Assembly: GCF_000423605.1 (NCBI RefSeq)
Contig: NZ_AUIH01000022.1
Location: forward strand, 1 to 64,000
Direction: 5' to 3'
Source of the DNA: Saccharospirillum impatiens DSM 12546
GTDB lineage: Bacteria > Pseudomonadota > Gammaproteobacteria > Pseudomonadales > Natronospirillaceae
Length of the DNA: 64,000 bases
A model generated the notes under the pieces. That model saw only the letters and a list, made by a program, of their open reading frames with translations, did no database searches and was not told where the DNA came from. Shown here piece after piece: positions 8,929-17,506 of the stretch. Made by a program: the position numbers and the translations under genes. Position 1 is the stretch's first letter. The number at the start of each line of letters is the position of its first letter.

Positions 8929-11900
8929 TGTCCAGCCATTCAGTCATCTCGACGGCGGGCAGTGGCTTGGCGAAGTAATAGCCTTGCAGGAAATCAATCC
9001 CCAAACGCACCAGTTCGTGGAACGTCGCCTCGTTTTCAACGCCTTCACCAACCGTTTTCAAGCCCAGATTGTGGGCCATGGTGATGGTCGACTCGACAAT
9101 TACCCGGTCCTGGGCATCCTCAAGCAAATCGTCAATAAAGCTTTTGTCTATTTTCAAGGCTTGAATCGGCAATGCCTTCAGGTAAGCGAGCGACGAATAA
9201 CCGGTGCCAAAATCATCTACTTCAACCCCTACACCAAGGTCGGCCAATTGATTGATGATCGCAATCGCCCGAACCGGATCAGAAAGCAAGGTGCTCTCGG
9301 TTAACTCCAGCACCAGCGCTGAGCCAGGCAATGCGTATTTGACCAACAGATCTTCAATCTGACCAGGCAGCGCCTGGTCCAACAATACGCGCGATGAGAG
9401 ATTCACCGCGACGTGGCAATCAGGGTGTTTGCCTCGCCAGTGGACAATTTGTGCCAGGCATTGCTCCAGCACAAAGCGGGTAATCTGGCGAATGCCCTGC
9501 CCCATTTCCGCCAGCGGAATGAAGTCGGCGGGTGACAGAGCCCCCAGTTCCGGATGCTGCCAGCGAACCAGCCCCTCGAACCCGGCCACCTGGCCCGTAG
9601 CAGCGCTGATGATTGGTTGGTACGCCACCCACAATTGCCCGGCGCCAATGGCCACTTCCAGTTCAGACAACACGGCGATTCGCTGGGGGGTATGAGCATC
9701 CAGATGCGAATCAAATACGACGACTGACTCGTTATTCGCCTTGGCCGCGTACATGGCTACATCGGCGCAGCGCAGCAGCTCGTGACCGTCTTGCCCCTGC
9801 TCCGGGTAATGAGACAGCCCAATGCTGGCCTCAACTTGCAGTTGCATGGCGTCAATCTGATAGGGTTCACGCAAACAAAGCGCCATGCGCTCGGCAACGC
9901 TCAACGCCTCTTGCTGACTCACATCGGGCAGGAGCACGGCGAATTCATCGCCACCCAAACGGGCAATGTTCTGGCTGGTTCGCCACCCCAGCATGCGTTG
10001 AATGCGCGGTCCAATCTCACACAACAAGCGATCACCAAAATGATGGCCCAGAGTATCGTTGATTTCCTTGAACCGGTTCAGGTCAAACAACAACAGGCTT
10101 GCGGTCTGGTCAGGCTGTTGACCCAATACCTGCTCGATCCAAAGGTGCAACTGAGCGCGATTGCCGAGCCCGGTTAAACTGTCGTGCATCGCCTGGCTGC
10201 GCAAGTTCTTTCGCTGCATCAGGTTGTCGAACGACAAATTCAGGGTTTGAGCCAGCATCGACAGAAAATCAAGATCATTGAGAATCAGTTCATCGCCCAG
10301 AATTGCCAGGCCCGCGACGGCCTGATCATCCACCACCAGGGGAATGTAAAACCACTGATTGGAGTCTGTTCCCCAACTGATGTGGCGGGTATCCAGCGCC
10401 TGTTGCAAAGCAGCGCTGTGCTCCCGAAAGTGCGTACGCTGCTCTGGCTTGAGACTACTGGCGTACCAGAACTCACTGCCTGGCTGATAACAGGCAACCT
10501 GATTAAGGCCCACCTTCTGTGTGAGTGCCGTGCAGCTGGATACCAAAAAGTCGCGCACGCTGTTCTGGCGCTCCAGGCGCGTAGCGACGTCGACCAGCCC
10601 GCGCAGGCGTTGCTGGCGGCGGTTCATTACTTCATGTTGTTCACGCAACGAGGCTTCGGCGCTCAACCGGTCACTGATGTCATTGAACGACAGCATGACG
10701 CCCTCGGTCTGATTAACGCTGACCCGAAAGGAGTGCACGACCATGGTCCGCGTCGAGCCGGTGAGTGTTTGCAACTGCCACTGGCTTTGCCGGGTCTCTG
10801 CATCGCTGGCCTGCTCAACAAATGCCAGAAACGCTGGCCAGGTCTGCTGACCGTCGGGTTGATTATCCGGCAGAATGGCTCTCAGTTGCAGAGCTTCGAC
10901 GTTTTGATCCGCATTGAATAAACGGGCCGCAGACCGATTAATATTTACCACCCGGCCCTGACGATCAACAATCATTGAGGGCTGTACTGCGGTCTCGAAA
11001 AATGCCCTATACCGTGCCTCACTTTCCTGAAGCCGACCTTCCAGGCCGAGGCGTTCAATTTCAGTTACGGCTCGCTCTGTATAGAGTTCAAGCACGCGGG
11101 ACAAGGTCGAATCAACCGGCCGTGGCTGGTCATGATCAATGACCAGAATACCGACCCACCGTCCGCGCCGGTTATCCAGACGAAACGCCTCAAGGTGAAC
11201 CATGGACTCCAGGATCGGCCATCCGTGACGATCCGGGTCGGACAGGTTCCTGACCATATGTGGCTGGCTGCCGAGCGGAGCCAGCAGGCTGTCGGCCAGG
11301 CGCATACTGTAACGGGGCTGCATCAACCCATCCTGAATCGACACCAGGCAGCCCAAATACTGCCCATCACTTACCTGAAGCAGGCTAACTTGCCGGCAAT
11401 CCAGCAGCAGGGCCAGACGTCTGCACAGGTGTTCGATAAAATCCTGACCGGTAGCAACGGCCACATCGGCATTAAGACGAATCAGGACCTTATCGAGCCG
11501 AGCATTGTGTTTTTCAATGCGAACCGGGGCATGGGTATCCACCAAAGACCCCAGGCACACGATGTGCTCACTGTCCTGGCGAACAAAGTTGGTGCGCTCT
11601 TCTACCCAGATATAACCCTGGTCCCTGTGTTTGATCCGGTAAGTCATGTAGATCGGAGACAGCATAGCGCGGCACCGATCATATTCAGCACCCACGCGCC
11701 GCCGGTCTGTGGGGTGGACCATCTGGTACAGGTAGCGTTTCGGGTTTTCACCCAAAAAGTCCTCAGCCGGATATCCGGTCAGTTGCTCAATCGACTCACT
11801 GACATAGTTCAACGCCCACAGGTCTTTTTGTTCGCCTCGCGATTCCGCTTCATAAAACACCAAAGGTGCATGTTTCAACCAAGTGGAGGGATCTGCAAGG

Positions 11901-11956
11901 CGCCGGGAAACGGTATTCCCGACCCTGGAATGTGCGGTTTTTCCCTTCAGAGGCAT
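8903..11956 (-). CDS. PAS/GAF-GGDEF-EAL cyclic-di-GMP enzyme
   Basis: A 1017-residue, apparently soluble sensor enzyme. Order: a PAS domain (about 25-145), a GAF-like domain (about 150-310), a second PAS (about 315-435), a second GAF-like domain (about 455-575), GGDEF (about 590-745) and EAL (about 760-1010). The cyclase site is intact (ARLGGDEFAV), but no RxxD inhibitory site stands five residues ahead. The phosphodiesterase domain keeps EGLVRW, NLSS, ELTES, VDDFGTGYSSL, KIDKSF and EGVE, so it is probably active. Net direction cannot be told from sequence. The start at ATG 11956 has only a weak ribosome site. It stands alone between argH and the gts operon. Confidence 0.93.
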   Translation of the reverse strand: MPLKGKTAHSRVGNTVSRRLADPSTWLKHAPLVFYEAESRGEQKDLWALNYVSESIEQLTGYPAEDFLGENPKRYLYQMVHPTDRRRVGAEYDRCRAMLSPIYMTYRIKHRDQGYIWVEERTNFVRQDSEHIVCLGSLVDTHAPVRIEKHNARLDKVLIRLNADVAVATGQDFIEHLCRRLALLLDCRQVSLLQVSDGQYLGCLVSIQDGLMQPRYSMRLADSLLAPLGSQPHMVRNLSDPDRHGWPILESMVHLEAFRLDNRRGRWVGILVIDHDQPRPVDSTLSRVLELYTERAVTEIERLGLEGRLQESEARYRAFFETAVQPSMIVDRQGRVVNINRSAARLFNADQNVEALQLRAILPDNQPDGQQTWPAFLAFVEQASDAETRQSQWQLQTLTGSTRTMVVHSFRVSVNQTEGVMLSFNDISDRLSAEASLREQHEVMNRRQQRLRGLVDVATRLERQNSVRDFLVSSCTALTQKVGLNQVACYQPGSEFWYASSLKPEQRTHFREHSAALQQALDTRHISWGTDSNQWFYIPLVVDDQAVAGLAILGDELILNDLDFLSMLAQTLNLSFDNLMQRKNLRSQAMHDSLTGLGNRAQLHLWIEQVLGQQPDQTASLLLFDLNRFKEINDTLGHHFGDRLLCEIGPRIQRMLGWRTSQNIARLGGDEFAVLLPDVSQQEALSVAERMALCLREPYQIDAMQLQVEASIGLSHYPEQGQDGHELLRCADVAMYAAKANNESVVVFDSHLDAHTPQRIAVLSELEVAIGAGQLWVAYQPIISAATGQVAGFEGLVRWQHPELGALSPADFIPLAEMGQGIRQITRFVLEQCLAQIVHWRGKHPDCHVAVNLSSRVLLDQALPGQIEDLLVKYALPGSALVLELTESTLLSDPVRAIAIINQLADLGVGVEVDDFGTGYSSLAYLKALPIQALKIDKSFIDDLLEDAQDRVIVESTITMAHNLGLKTVGEGVENEATFHELVRLGIDFLQGYYFAKPLPAVEMTEWLDSYHRSLEW

Positions 11957-12100
11957 GGTGACAGGCTTTTATGGTCCGAATACTGGCAGTTTAGTCAGTT
12001 AACGCAGATTTGACGAACAGGATCGGCATTTTTCGATCTTTCCGGGGGTTAAGCGAGGTAATGAGGGCAGAGGGGATGCATATAATGAGTTGTACGTCAC

Positions 12101-12130
12101 AAAAAACGCAGCCCGGAGGCTGCGAAAAAA
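12101..12130 (-). terminator. Terminator of the gts/malK operon
   Basis: The arms CGCAGCC (12107-12113) and GGCTGCG (12118-12124) close a CGGA loop, and on the minus strand a six-T run follows. It lies about 30 bases past the malK stop: a textbook intrinsic terminator. Confidence 0.85.
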
Positions 12131-12157
12131 GAACACACCATGATCTTACCGTCTGCC

Positions 12158-13267
12158 TTACAGCCGCGCCTCGGTCTGCTCGTCGAAAAACACGGCCTTA
12201 CTCATATTAAACAACAGATCCATTGTATCGCCGACTTTGCCAGCTTCCTGGGGGTGAACCCGACACTCGCATTCCTGATCGTTGATTCGCGCCAGAATCA
12301 ACGTATCTGCTCCAGTCGGCTCCGTCACTTCGATCTTCACAGGTACCTGGGTGATGAACTGTTCAGAGACCAGATGGGGCATAACATGAGTGATTTGCTC
12401 AGGGCGAATGCCCAACACCACCGTTTTGCCCACATAATTGCTCAGATCGGCTTGCTTCGGGTCGACCGGCAACTGAAACACGGTGCCCTGAGACTCGATC
12501 TGGACGGCATAATCGTTTTCATGACGAGTAACTTCACACCGCAAAAAGTTCATTGACGGTGAACCCATAAAGCCTGCAACGAACATATTGGCCGGGTCAT
12601 CGTACACTTCCTGCGGCGTACCAAACTGCTGGACGATACCGCCTTTCATAACCGCAATGCGGTCAGCCAGGGTCATGGCTTCGATCTGGTCGTGCGTGAC
12701 GTACACGATCGTTGTGCCAAGACGTTGATGCAGCTTCTTCATTTCGGTGCGCATTTCCACACGCAACTTGGCGTCCAGGTTCGACAGGGGTTCGTCAAAC
12801 AAATAGATCTTGGGTCGACGCGCCAGCGCCCGGCCCATCGCAACGCGCTGGCGCTGGCCACCGGACAACTGCGATGGTTTGCGATCCAGCAGCGGTTCGA
12901 TTTGCAACAACTTGGCAACCCGGGCCACTTCCTCGGCGATTTCAGCCTTGGGCATCTTGCGAATTTCAAGACCAAAGGCAATGTTCTTGCGCACGTTCAT
13001 GTTCGGGTAGAGTGCATAGCTCTGAAACACCATGGCAATATCACGGTCTTTCGGCGCTTCGTAAGTGACGTTGGTATCGCCTAGAATAATGTCGCCTGTG
13101 GTGACATCCTCAAGGCCCGCAATGCAATTCAACAGCGTCGACTTACCACAGCCCGAAGGCCCCACCAGAATGATGAACTCACCGTCTGTAACATCCAGGC
13201 TAATGCCTTTCAGAATGTGCTCTTCACCAAAACTCTTGTATACGTTGTCTATTTTCAGTTCAGCCAT
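12158..13267 (-). CDS. Sugar ABC transporter ATPase, MalK/UgpC type
   Basis: A 369-residue ATPase that powers sugar import through the adjacent permeases. It shows Walker A GPSGCGKST (about 38-46), Q-loop FQSYALYP, signature LSGGQRQR, Walker B YLFDEPLSNLD, H-loop VTHDQ, and a C-terminal OB/TOBE regulatory domain (about 240-369) typical of MalK-type subunits. It is the last gene of the operon, 14 bases after gtsC, and is followed by a strong terminator. In Pseudomonas the equivalent gene is called gtsD or malK. Such ATPases may serve more than one importer, which matters because a second binding protein lies at 21.9 kb. Confidence 0.95.
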   Translation of the reverse strand: MAELKIDNVYKSFGEEHILKGISLDVTDGEFIILVGPSGCGKSTLLNCIAGLEDVTTGDIILGDTNVTYEAPKDRDIAMVFQSYALYPNMNVRKNIAFGLEIRKMPKAEIAEEVARVAKLLQIEPLLDRKPSQLSGGQRQRVAMGRALARRPKIYLFDEPLSNLDAKLRVEMRTEMKKLHQRLGTTIVYVTHDQIEAMTLADRIAVMKGGIVQQFGTPQEVYDDPANMFVAGFMGSPSMNFLRCEVTRHENDYAVQIESQGTVFQLPVDPKQADLSNYVGKTVVLGIRPEQITHVMPHLVSEQFITQVPVKIEVTEPTGADTLILARINDQECECRVHPQEAGKVGDTMDLLFNMSKAVFFDEQTEARL

Positions 13268-13281
13268 GTTCAGAACTCCCG

Positions 13282-14160
13282 TTAACCTTTTACAGAACCG
13301 GCCGTCAGACCGCGTACGAAATATTTACCGGCAACCACATAGACCACGATGGTCGGCAGCGCCGCGATGATGGCACCGGCCATATCCACGTTGTATTGTT
13401 TCTCACCGGTTGAACTGTTCACCATGTTATTAAGGCCCACCGTCACAGGCTGGGAACTCGGATCGGAGAACACTACACCAAACAGAAAGTCATTCCAGAT
13501 CTGGGTGAATTGCCAGATCACGGTGACCACCAGAATGGGCGCCGACAATGGCAGAATGATACGAAAGAAGATGACCCAGAACCCGGCTCCATCCAGCTTC
13601 GCTGCTTTAACCAGTTCATGCGGCAAATTAACGTAATAGTTGCGGAAAAATAGCGTAGTGAAGCTGACCCCATACACAACGTGGGTCAGAATCAGGCCAG
13701 GTAGGCTGCCGGACAAGCCCAACCAACCAAGCAACTGCGATTGCGGCAACAAGATGGCCTGAAACGGCAGAAAACAACCAATCAACAGCGCACCGAAAAA
13801 CAGCTCACTACCCCTGAATTTCCAGAAACTCAGCACGTAACCATTGAGTGCACCCAGAGTGGTTGATATCGCAACCGACGGGATGACCATCAGGATCGAA
13901 TTGATAAAGTAAGGACGCAGACCACGATCTTCACGGGCGCCAATCTGCACTTCGCTCCAGGCCATAGACCAGGCGTCCAGCGAGAACGACTTGGGCCACT
14001 CAATTAGTTGACCCATACGTATTTCATCCATAGAACGAAACGAGGTCATGATCATCAGGATCAGCGGCAATAAATAGTAGGCCGCCACAATAATCAGTAC
14101 CGCATACAGGACAGCCCGACCATTGATGCTGGCATAACTCGGATTCTTTGACTTAGCCAT
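13282..14160 (-). CDS. gtsC: Glucose-type sugar ABC transporter permease GtsC
   Basis: An inner-membrane permease of 292 residues with about six hydrophobic segments. The EAA loop that docks on the ATPase is visible (VNLPHELVKAAKLDGAGFW, about residues 180-200). It overlaps gtsB by eight bases, so the two permeases are translationally coupled and probably form a heterodimer. The sugar is inferred from the close match of the operon's binding protein to the glucose/mannose GtsA type. Confidence 0.92.
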   Translation of the reverse strand: MAKSKNPSYASINGRAVLYAVLIIVAAYYLLPLILMIMTSFRSMDEIRMGQLIEWPKSFSLDAWSMAWSEVQIGAREDRGLRPYFINSILMVIPSVAISTTLGALNGYVLSFWKFRGSELFFGALLIGCFLPFQAILLPQSQLLGWLGLSGSLPGLILTHVVYGVSFTTLFFRNYYVNLPHELVKAAKLDGAGFWVIFFRIILPLSAPILVVTVIWQFTQIWNDFLFGVVFSDPSSQPVTVGLNNMVNSSTGEKQYNVDMAGAIIAALPTIVVYVVAGKYFVRGLTAGSVKG

Positions 14161-15040
14161 TTTTCGGAGTCCTCAGTTCTGAATACAAATAGGGAACCAG
14201 TATCGCCAGCACCGTCATCAGCATGATTACCGCCGAGGCCGCACCAATACCCAGCTGACCGCGCTGGAAGGAAAACTGATACATGAAAATCGCAGGCACA
14301 TCGGTTGAATTGCCCGGTCCACCGCCGGTCAGTGCTATGACCAGGTCAAAGCTCTTGATCGCGATGTGCGCCAGCATAATAAATGCGGAAAAGAACACCG
14401 GGCGCATTGATGGAATAATGATCCGGGTATAGACCGCGAACAAATTAGCACCATCAAGTTGAGCCGCTTTGATGATGGATGTATCAATGCCGCGCAAACC
14501 AGCCAGAAAAATCGCCATCACAAAGCCGCTGGCCTGCCAGACACCCGCAATGACGACGGTGTAAATCGCCATATCCGGGTCAATGATCCAGTCGAAAATG
14601 AAACTATCCCAGCCCAAACTGATCACGAATTTCTCGATACCAACTGTTGGGTTCAACAACCACTTCCAGACGGTACCGGTGACAATGAATGACAGTGCCA
14701 TGGGGTACAGGTAGATGGTTCGAATGGCGCCTTCTGCTCGAATATTCTGATCCAGCAAAATAGCCATAACCAGCCCGACGACCATACAGATACCAATGAA
14801 CAACACACCAAATACCACCAGGTTCCACATGGCGTTCAACCAGCGCGGATTCATAAACAATCGCACGTATTGGTCAAACCCCACGAAATCGTAGCTGGGT
14901 AGGAAACTGGAATTGGTGAAAGATATGAAGGTGGTCCATAGCACGAAGCCATAAAAGAACACCAGAGCAATAACCAGAGTTGGCGAAACAACGAGTTTCG
15001 GCAACCAATAGTCAATGCCCTTCTTGCGTGATACCGACAT
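14153..15040 (-). CDS. gtsB: Glucose-type sugar ABC transporter permease GtsB
   Basis: A 295-residue membrane permease, MalF-like in position. Hydrophobic segments alternate with an EAA loop (GIDTSIIKAAQLDGANLF, about 190-210). The start at ATG 15040 has GGACGG ahead. It is separated from gtsA by 289 bases holding two hairpins, an arrangement that would let the abundant binding protein be made in excess over the membrane subunits. Confidence 0.92.
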   Translation of the reverse strand: MSVSRKKGIDYWLPKLVVSPTLVIALVFFYGFVLWTTFISFTNSSFLPSYDFVGFDQYVRLFMNPRWLNAMWNLVVFGVLFIGICMVVGLVMAILLDQNIRAEGAIRTIYLYPMALSFIVTGTVWKWLLNPTVGIEKFVISLGWDSFIFDWIIDPDMAIYTVVIAGVWQASGFVMAIFLAGLRGIDTSIIKAAQLDGANLFAVYTRIIIPSMRPVFFSAFIMLAHIAIKSFDLVIALTGGGPGNSTDVPAIFMYQFSFQRGQLGIGAASAVIMLMTVLAILVPYLYSELRTPKNG

Positions 15041-15067
15041 AGGTTTTCCGTCCGTTCAGTAAGGAGA

Positions 15068-15105
15068 CTCTTAATAGCTCAGCGAAAGGGCTGGGCTATT
15101 AAGAG
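15068..15105 (-). promoter_or_regulatory. Intercistronic hairpin just before gtsB
   Basis: Perfect 11-base arms (CTCTTAATAGC at 15068-15078 and its complement at 15095-15105) continue, after one T-G pair, into CAGC/GCTG around the loop GAAAGG. No U-tract follows on the minus strand. Its position suggests mRNA processing or 3' end protection of the gtsA message rather than termination. Confidence 0.6.
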
Positions 15106-15258
15106 ATTCCCTGGATTCCTGTTTGCATTCATCATTCACATGTCCGCTCAAACTACGGGTACTATCCATACCCCCGGGCCGGTAGCAGTTTTAATGTCCC
15201 CGGTAGGAATACAGGTCGAGATGAATAACTGTATCTGTGATTTGGAGATTTGCCAGAA

Positions 15259-15287
15259 TCAGCCTGCACCCGACGGATGCAGGCTGA
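15259..15287 (-). terminator. Hairpin after gtsA, possible attenuator
   Basis: Ten-base arms (TCAGCCTGCA and its complement) surround a nine-base loop, about 40 bases past the gtsA stop. The U-tract is poor. Together with the hairpin at 15068 it may reduce read-through into gtsB or stabilise gtsA mRNA. Confidence 0.5.
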
Positions 15288-15329
15288 AGGTCAAAGCAGC
15301 TTGGACGCTACTCTGACCAGACCAAACCC

Positions 15330-16580
15330 TTACTGGGCAGCGCGAACCGCGCGAGCCAGGCGAGTGGCGCCGTCTTCAGCACTCATGTCCGAGTTGAAGA
15401 ACTCGGTCACGGTGTCGTAGATAGCACCCTGAATGGTCGATGTCGTTGACATGCCATGGGCCATGGAAGGCACCAGGCCTTCGCCTGAAGCAGACGTGCT
15501 CTTGAAGGTTTCCATAGAAGCCAGTGCGCAATCGTCAAACTTGCTCATGTCCAGATCGGTACGGACCGGGATAGAACCTTTGTTCAGGTTAAACGTTTCC
15601 TGAAAGCTTGGCGACAAGACCAGTTCAGCCATTTTCAACTGAGCCTCGGCGTTTGCAGCGGTACGCTGCTTGAACATGGCCAGTGAATCGATGTTGAATG
15701 TGAAGGCTTCCTCGGTACCCGGGAATGCTGCACAGATGTAGTCTTCACCCGGGGTCATGTTGGCGGCAGTGAATTCACCTTTCGCCCAGTCACCCATGAA
15801 CTGCATGGCCGCTTCACCACGAATGACCATAGACGTTGCGACGTTCCAGTCACGTCCCGGTGCACCACGATCGATGTAGTCATTGACTTTGCGGAACTCT
15901 TCAAAGGCTTCAACCATGGTGTCTGATTCAAGAGCGGCCTGATCCATTTCAACGAAAACGTCGTTGAAGAATTCAGCACCACCAACAGCCAGCACAATGC
16001 TTTCGAAGGTTGTCGCGTCCTGCCATGGCTGACCACCATGCGCAATTGGTGTTACACCAGCTGCTTTCAACTCTTCAGCAGCAGCCCACAGCTCGTCGAG
16101 TGAGGTTGGAATTTCAACGCCAGCATCTTCAAACACAGCCGGGTTTGCCCACATCCAGTTAACACGGTGAACGTTCACAGGCGCGGCAACGTATTCGCCG
16201 TCGTGCTTCATAACGTCGGCAACGACAGAAGGCAGGTTTTCATCCCAGTTATTTTCGTCAGCAACTTCATCCAGGCTGGCGAGAAATCCGAGATCGCCCC
16301 ATTCCTGAATTTCCAGACCTTTGATCTGCGCTGCGGCAGGTGGGTTACCGGATACGGCGCGTGAACGCAGTACGGTATAAGCATTTTCACCGCCACCACC
16401 GGCAACCGCGAAATCAGTCCAGGTGTGACCGGCGTCTTCAACCATTTCTTTCAGAACCGCGATGGAGCGAGCTTCACCACCGGAAGTCCACCAGTGCAGT
16501 ACTTCAACTTCACCGGCCTGGGCGGTTACCGCCAGTGTGCTGCCCATTGCCATCGCAATCAGTGTTTTCTTAAACATCAT
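15330..16580 (-). CDS. gtsA: Periplasmic glucose/mannose-type binding protein GtsA
   Basis: The solute receptor of the transporter, 416 residues. A signal peptide of about 22 residues (KKTLIAMAMGSTLAVTAQA) leads to a mature protein starting [17 protein letters not shown], nearly identical in style to the Pseudomonas glucose-binding GtsA. Further conserved blocks are AVAGGGGENAYTVL, GNPPAAAQIKG, APVNVHRVNWMWAN and [12 protein letters not shown]. Two cysteines (in EDYICAAFP and DDCALAS) probably form a disulfide. The start at ATG 16580 (or 16577) has AAGGA ahead. It heads the operon gtsA-gtsB-gtsC-ATPase. A paralog lies at 21947-23215. Confidence 0.95.
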   Translation of the reverse strand: MMFKKTLIAMAMGSTLAVTAQAGEVEVLHWWTSGGEARSIAVLKEMVEDAGHTWTDFAVAGGGGENAYTVLRSRAVSGNPPAAAQIKGLEIQEWGDLGFLASLDEVADENNWDENLPSVVADVMKHDGEYVAAPVNVHRVNWMWANPAVFEDAGVEIPTSLDELWAAAEELKAAGVTPIAHGGQPWQDATTFESIVLAVGGAEFFNDVFVEMDQAALESDTMVEAFEEFRKVNDYIDRGAPGRDWNVATSMVIRGEAAMQFMGDWAKGEFTAANMTPGEDYICAAFPGTEEAFTFNIDSLAMFKQRTAANAEAQLKMAELVLSPSFQETFNLNKGSIPVRTDLDMSKFDDCALASMETFKSTSASGEGLVPSMAHGMSTTSTIQGAIYDTVTEFFNSDMSAEDGATRLARAVRAAQ

Positions 16581-16751
16581 GGTCTCAGTCCTTCTCTTTG
16601 TTGTTTTACTCGGGCTTTTTCAGTTTTGATAGTTCCATCGTTGCAGCTACTGACCAGTCGTCACGGCGACAACAATGAAACAACGAACAAAGCTGTGAAC
16701 TCGAACCCTTGCAGCTGCTTGAAGCTACCTGCAGGGACGATTGCCACAGCC

Positions 16752-16806
16752 TTACTCTAGTCAGCCCCGATGGCCGAGTAACGTCTCTAATAGCAACCTA
16801 GAGTAA
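16752..16806. promoter_or_regulatory. Spaced inverted pair TTACTCTAG / CTAGAGTAA
   Basis: Nine-base perfect inverted arms lie at 16752-16760 and 16798-16806, 37 bases apart, about 200 bases before gtsA. This could be a pair of operator half-sites or a large RNA stem-loop in the gtsA leader. Confidence 0.35.
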
Positions 16807-16835
16807 CAAAGCCTAACAGCGATCTGTCGATAGGC

Positions 16836-16865
16836 GGTGTTACCCCTGTTACCAGAGGTGACACC
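16836..16865. promoter_or_regulatory. Repeat cluster upstream of gtsA, candidate operator
   Basis: TGTTACC occurs twice, nine bases apart (16838-16844 and 16847-16853). In addition GGTGTTACC (16836-16844) is an 8/9 inverted match to GGTGACACC (16857-16865). Such spacing fits a dimeric regulator. Which protein binds is unknown; sugar regulators such as GltR are candidates by analogy only. Confidence 0.4.
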
Positions 16866-16948
16866 CTGTAACGCGTTATAAAAACGAAGCGCTGCTGTAT
16901 GGTTATTGGTAAACGTAGATAGGCAGGAAGGTAACACTGGTCTCTTAC

Positions 16949-16996
16949 GGTAAGTCCCGTCTATGTAACAAAGTTGTTACATAGACGGGACTTACC
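16949..16996. terminator. Very long perfect hairpin after msrC
   Basis: Two 22-base arms (16949-16970 and 16975-16996) are exact inverted copies around the loop AAGT. It begins 12 bases past the msrC stop on the minus strand. There is no U-tract on either side. It probably ends or protects the hemCDXY-msrC transcript, but it is unusually long. Confidence 0.6.
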
Positions 16997-17008
16997 CGAT
17001 GATTCACG

Positions 17009-17503
17009 TCAGCGGGATTCGGCCCACATCTTCGCGCAAAGCAGCGCAATCGATTGCAAACCTTCAATATCGGCTTCGGTAAAAGCATCCAGTTGATCGC
17101 TGTCGACATCCAATACGGCCACAACGTCATCGTCCACTATTACCGGCACTACGACTTCTGACCGAGACAAGCTGCTGCAGGCAATGTGGCCGGGAAAAGC
17201 ATCGACATCCGGTACCCACTGACTGGTCGCTTCGGCCCAGGCGGCACCACAGACACCCTGGCCGTGTTCAATACGAGTACAGGCGATGTCGCCCTGGAAA
17301 GGGCCAAGCACCAGCTGATCATCCCGTACGATGTAAAAACCGACCCAGAAAAAACCAAAGCTCTGGCGCAGGGCTGCCGCCAGATTGGCCAGGTTTGCTA
17401 CCCGGTCAGGCTCACCCTGTACCAGGCCGCTTAATTGCGGCAATAGCTCGGCATATTGGGTTCGACGGTCGTCCGTCGGGGTCAGTGTTAACGTTTCGGC
17501 CAA
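17009..17503 (-). CDS. msrC: Free methionine-(R)-sulfoxide reductase
   Basis: A 164-residue, single GAF-domain enzyme that reduces free methionine-R-sulfoxide. The three conserved cysteines of this family are present: Cys75 (DIACTRI), Cys85 (QGVCGAA) and Cys109 (GHIACSSLSRSE). The flanking motifs FFWVGFYIV and VVPVIVDDDVVAVLDVDS also match. The start is TTG 17503, with GGAG at proper spacing inside the end of hemY; only three bases separate it from the hemY stop, so it is the last gene of the hem operon. The coupling to heme synthesis may reflect oxidative-damage repair, which is inference. Confidence 0.93.
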   Translation of the reverse strand: MAETLTLTPTDDRRTQYAELLPQLSGLVQGEPDRVANLANLAAALRQSFGFFWVGFYIVRDDQLVLGPFQGDIACTRIEHGQGVCGAAWAEATSQWVPDVDAFPGHIACSSLSRSEVVVPVIVDDDVVAVLDVDSDQLDAFTEADIEGLQSIALLCAKMWAESR

Positions 17504-17506
17504 GGT

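Larger units (their letters stand above)
16581..16948. other. Non-coding control region upstream of gtsA
   Basis: This 368-base gap holds no plausible gene. It contains the repeated TGTTACC elements and inverted pairs listed separately, and one further GGTAACA at 16930-16936. I cannot pick a single convincing -35/-10 pair for gtsA. Confidence 0.5.

Noticed and set aside
9782-10921. Long plus-strand frames (131-293 codons) opposite the GGDEF/EAL gene, including 11132-12013
   Set aside because: The minus-strand gene has complete domain motifs over the whole length; these are antisense shadows of a GC-rich gene.
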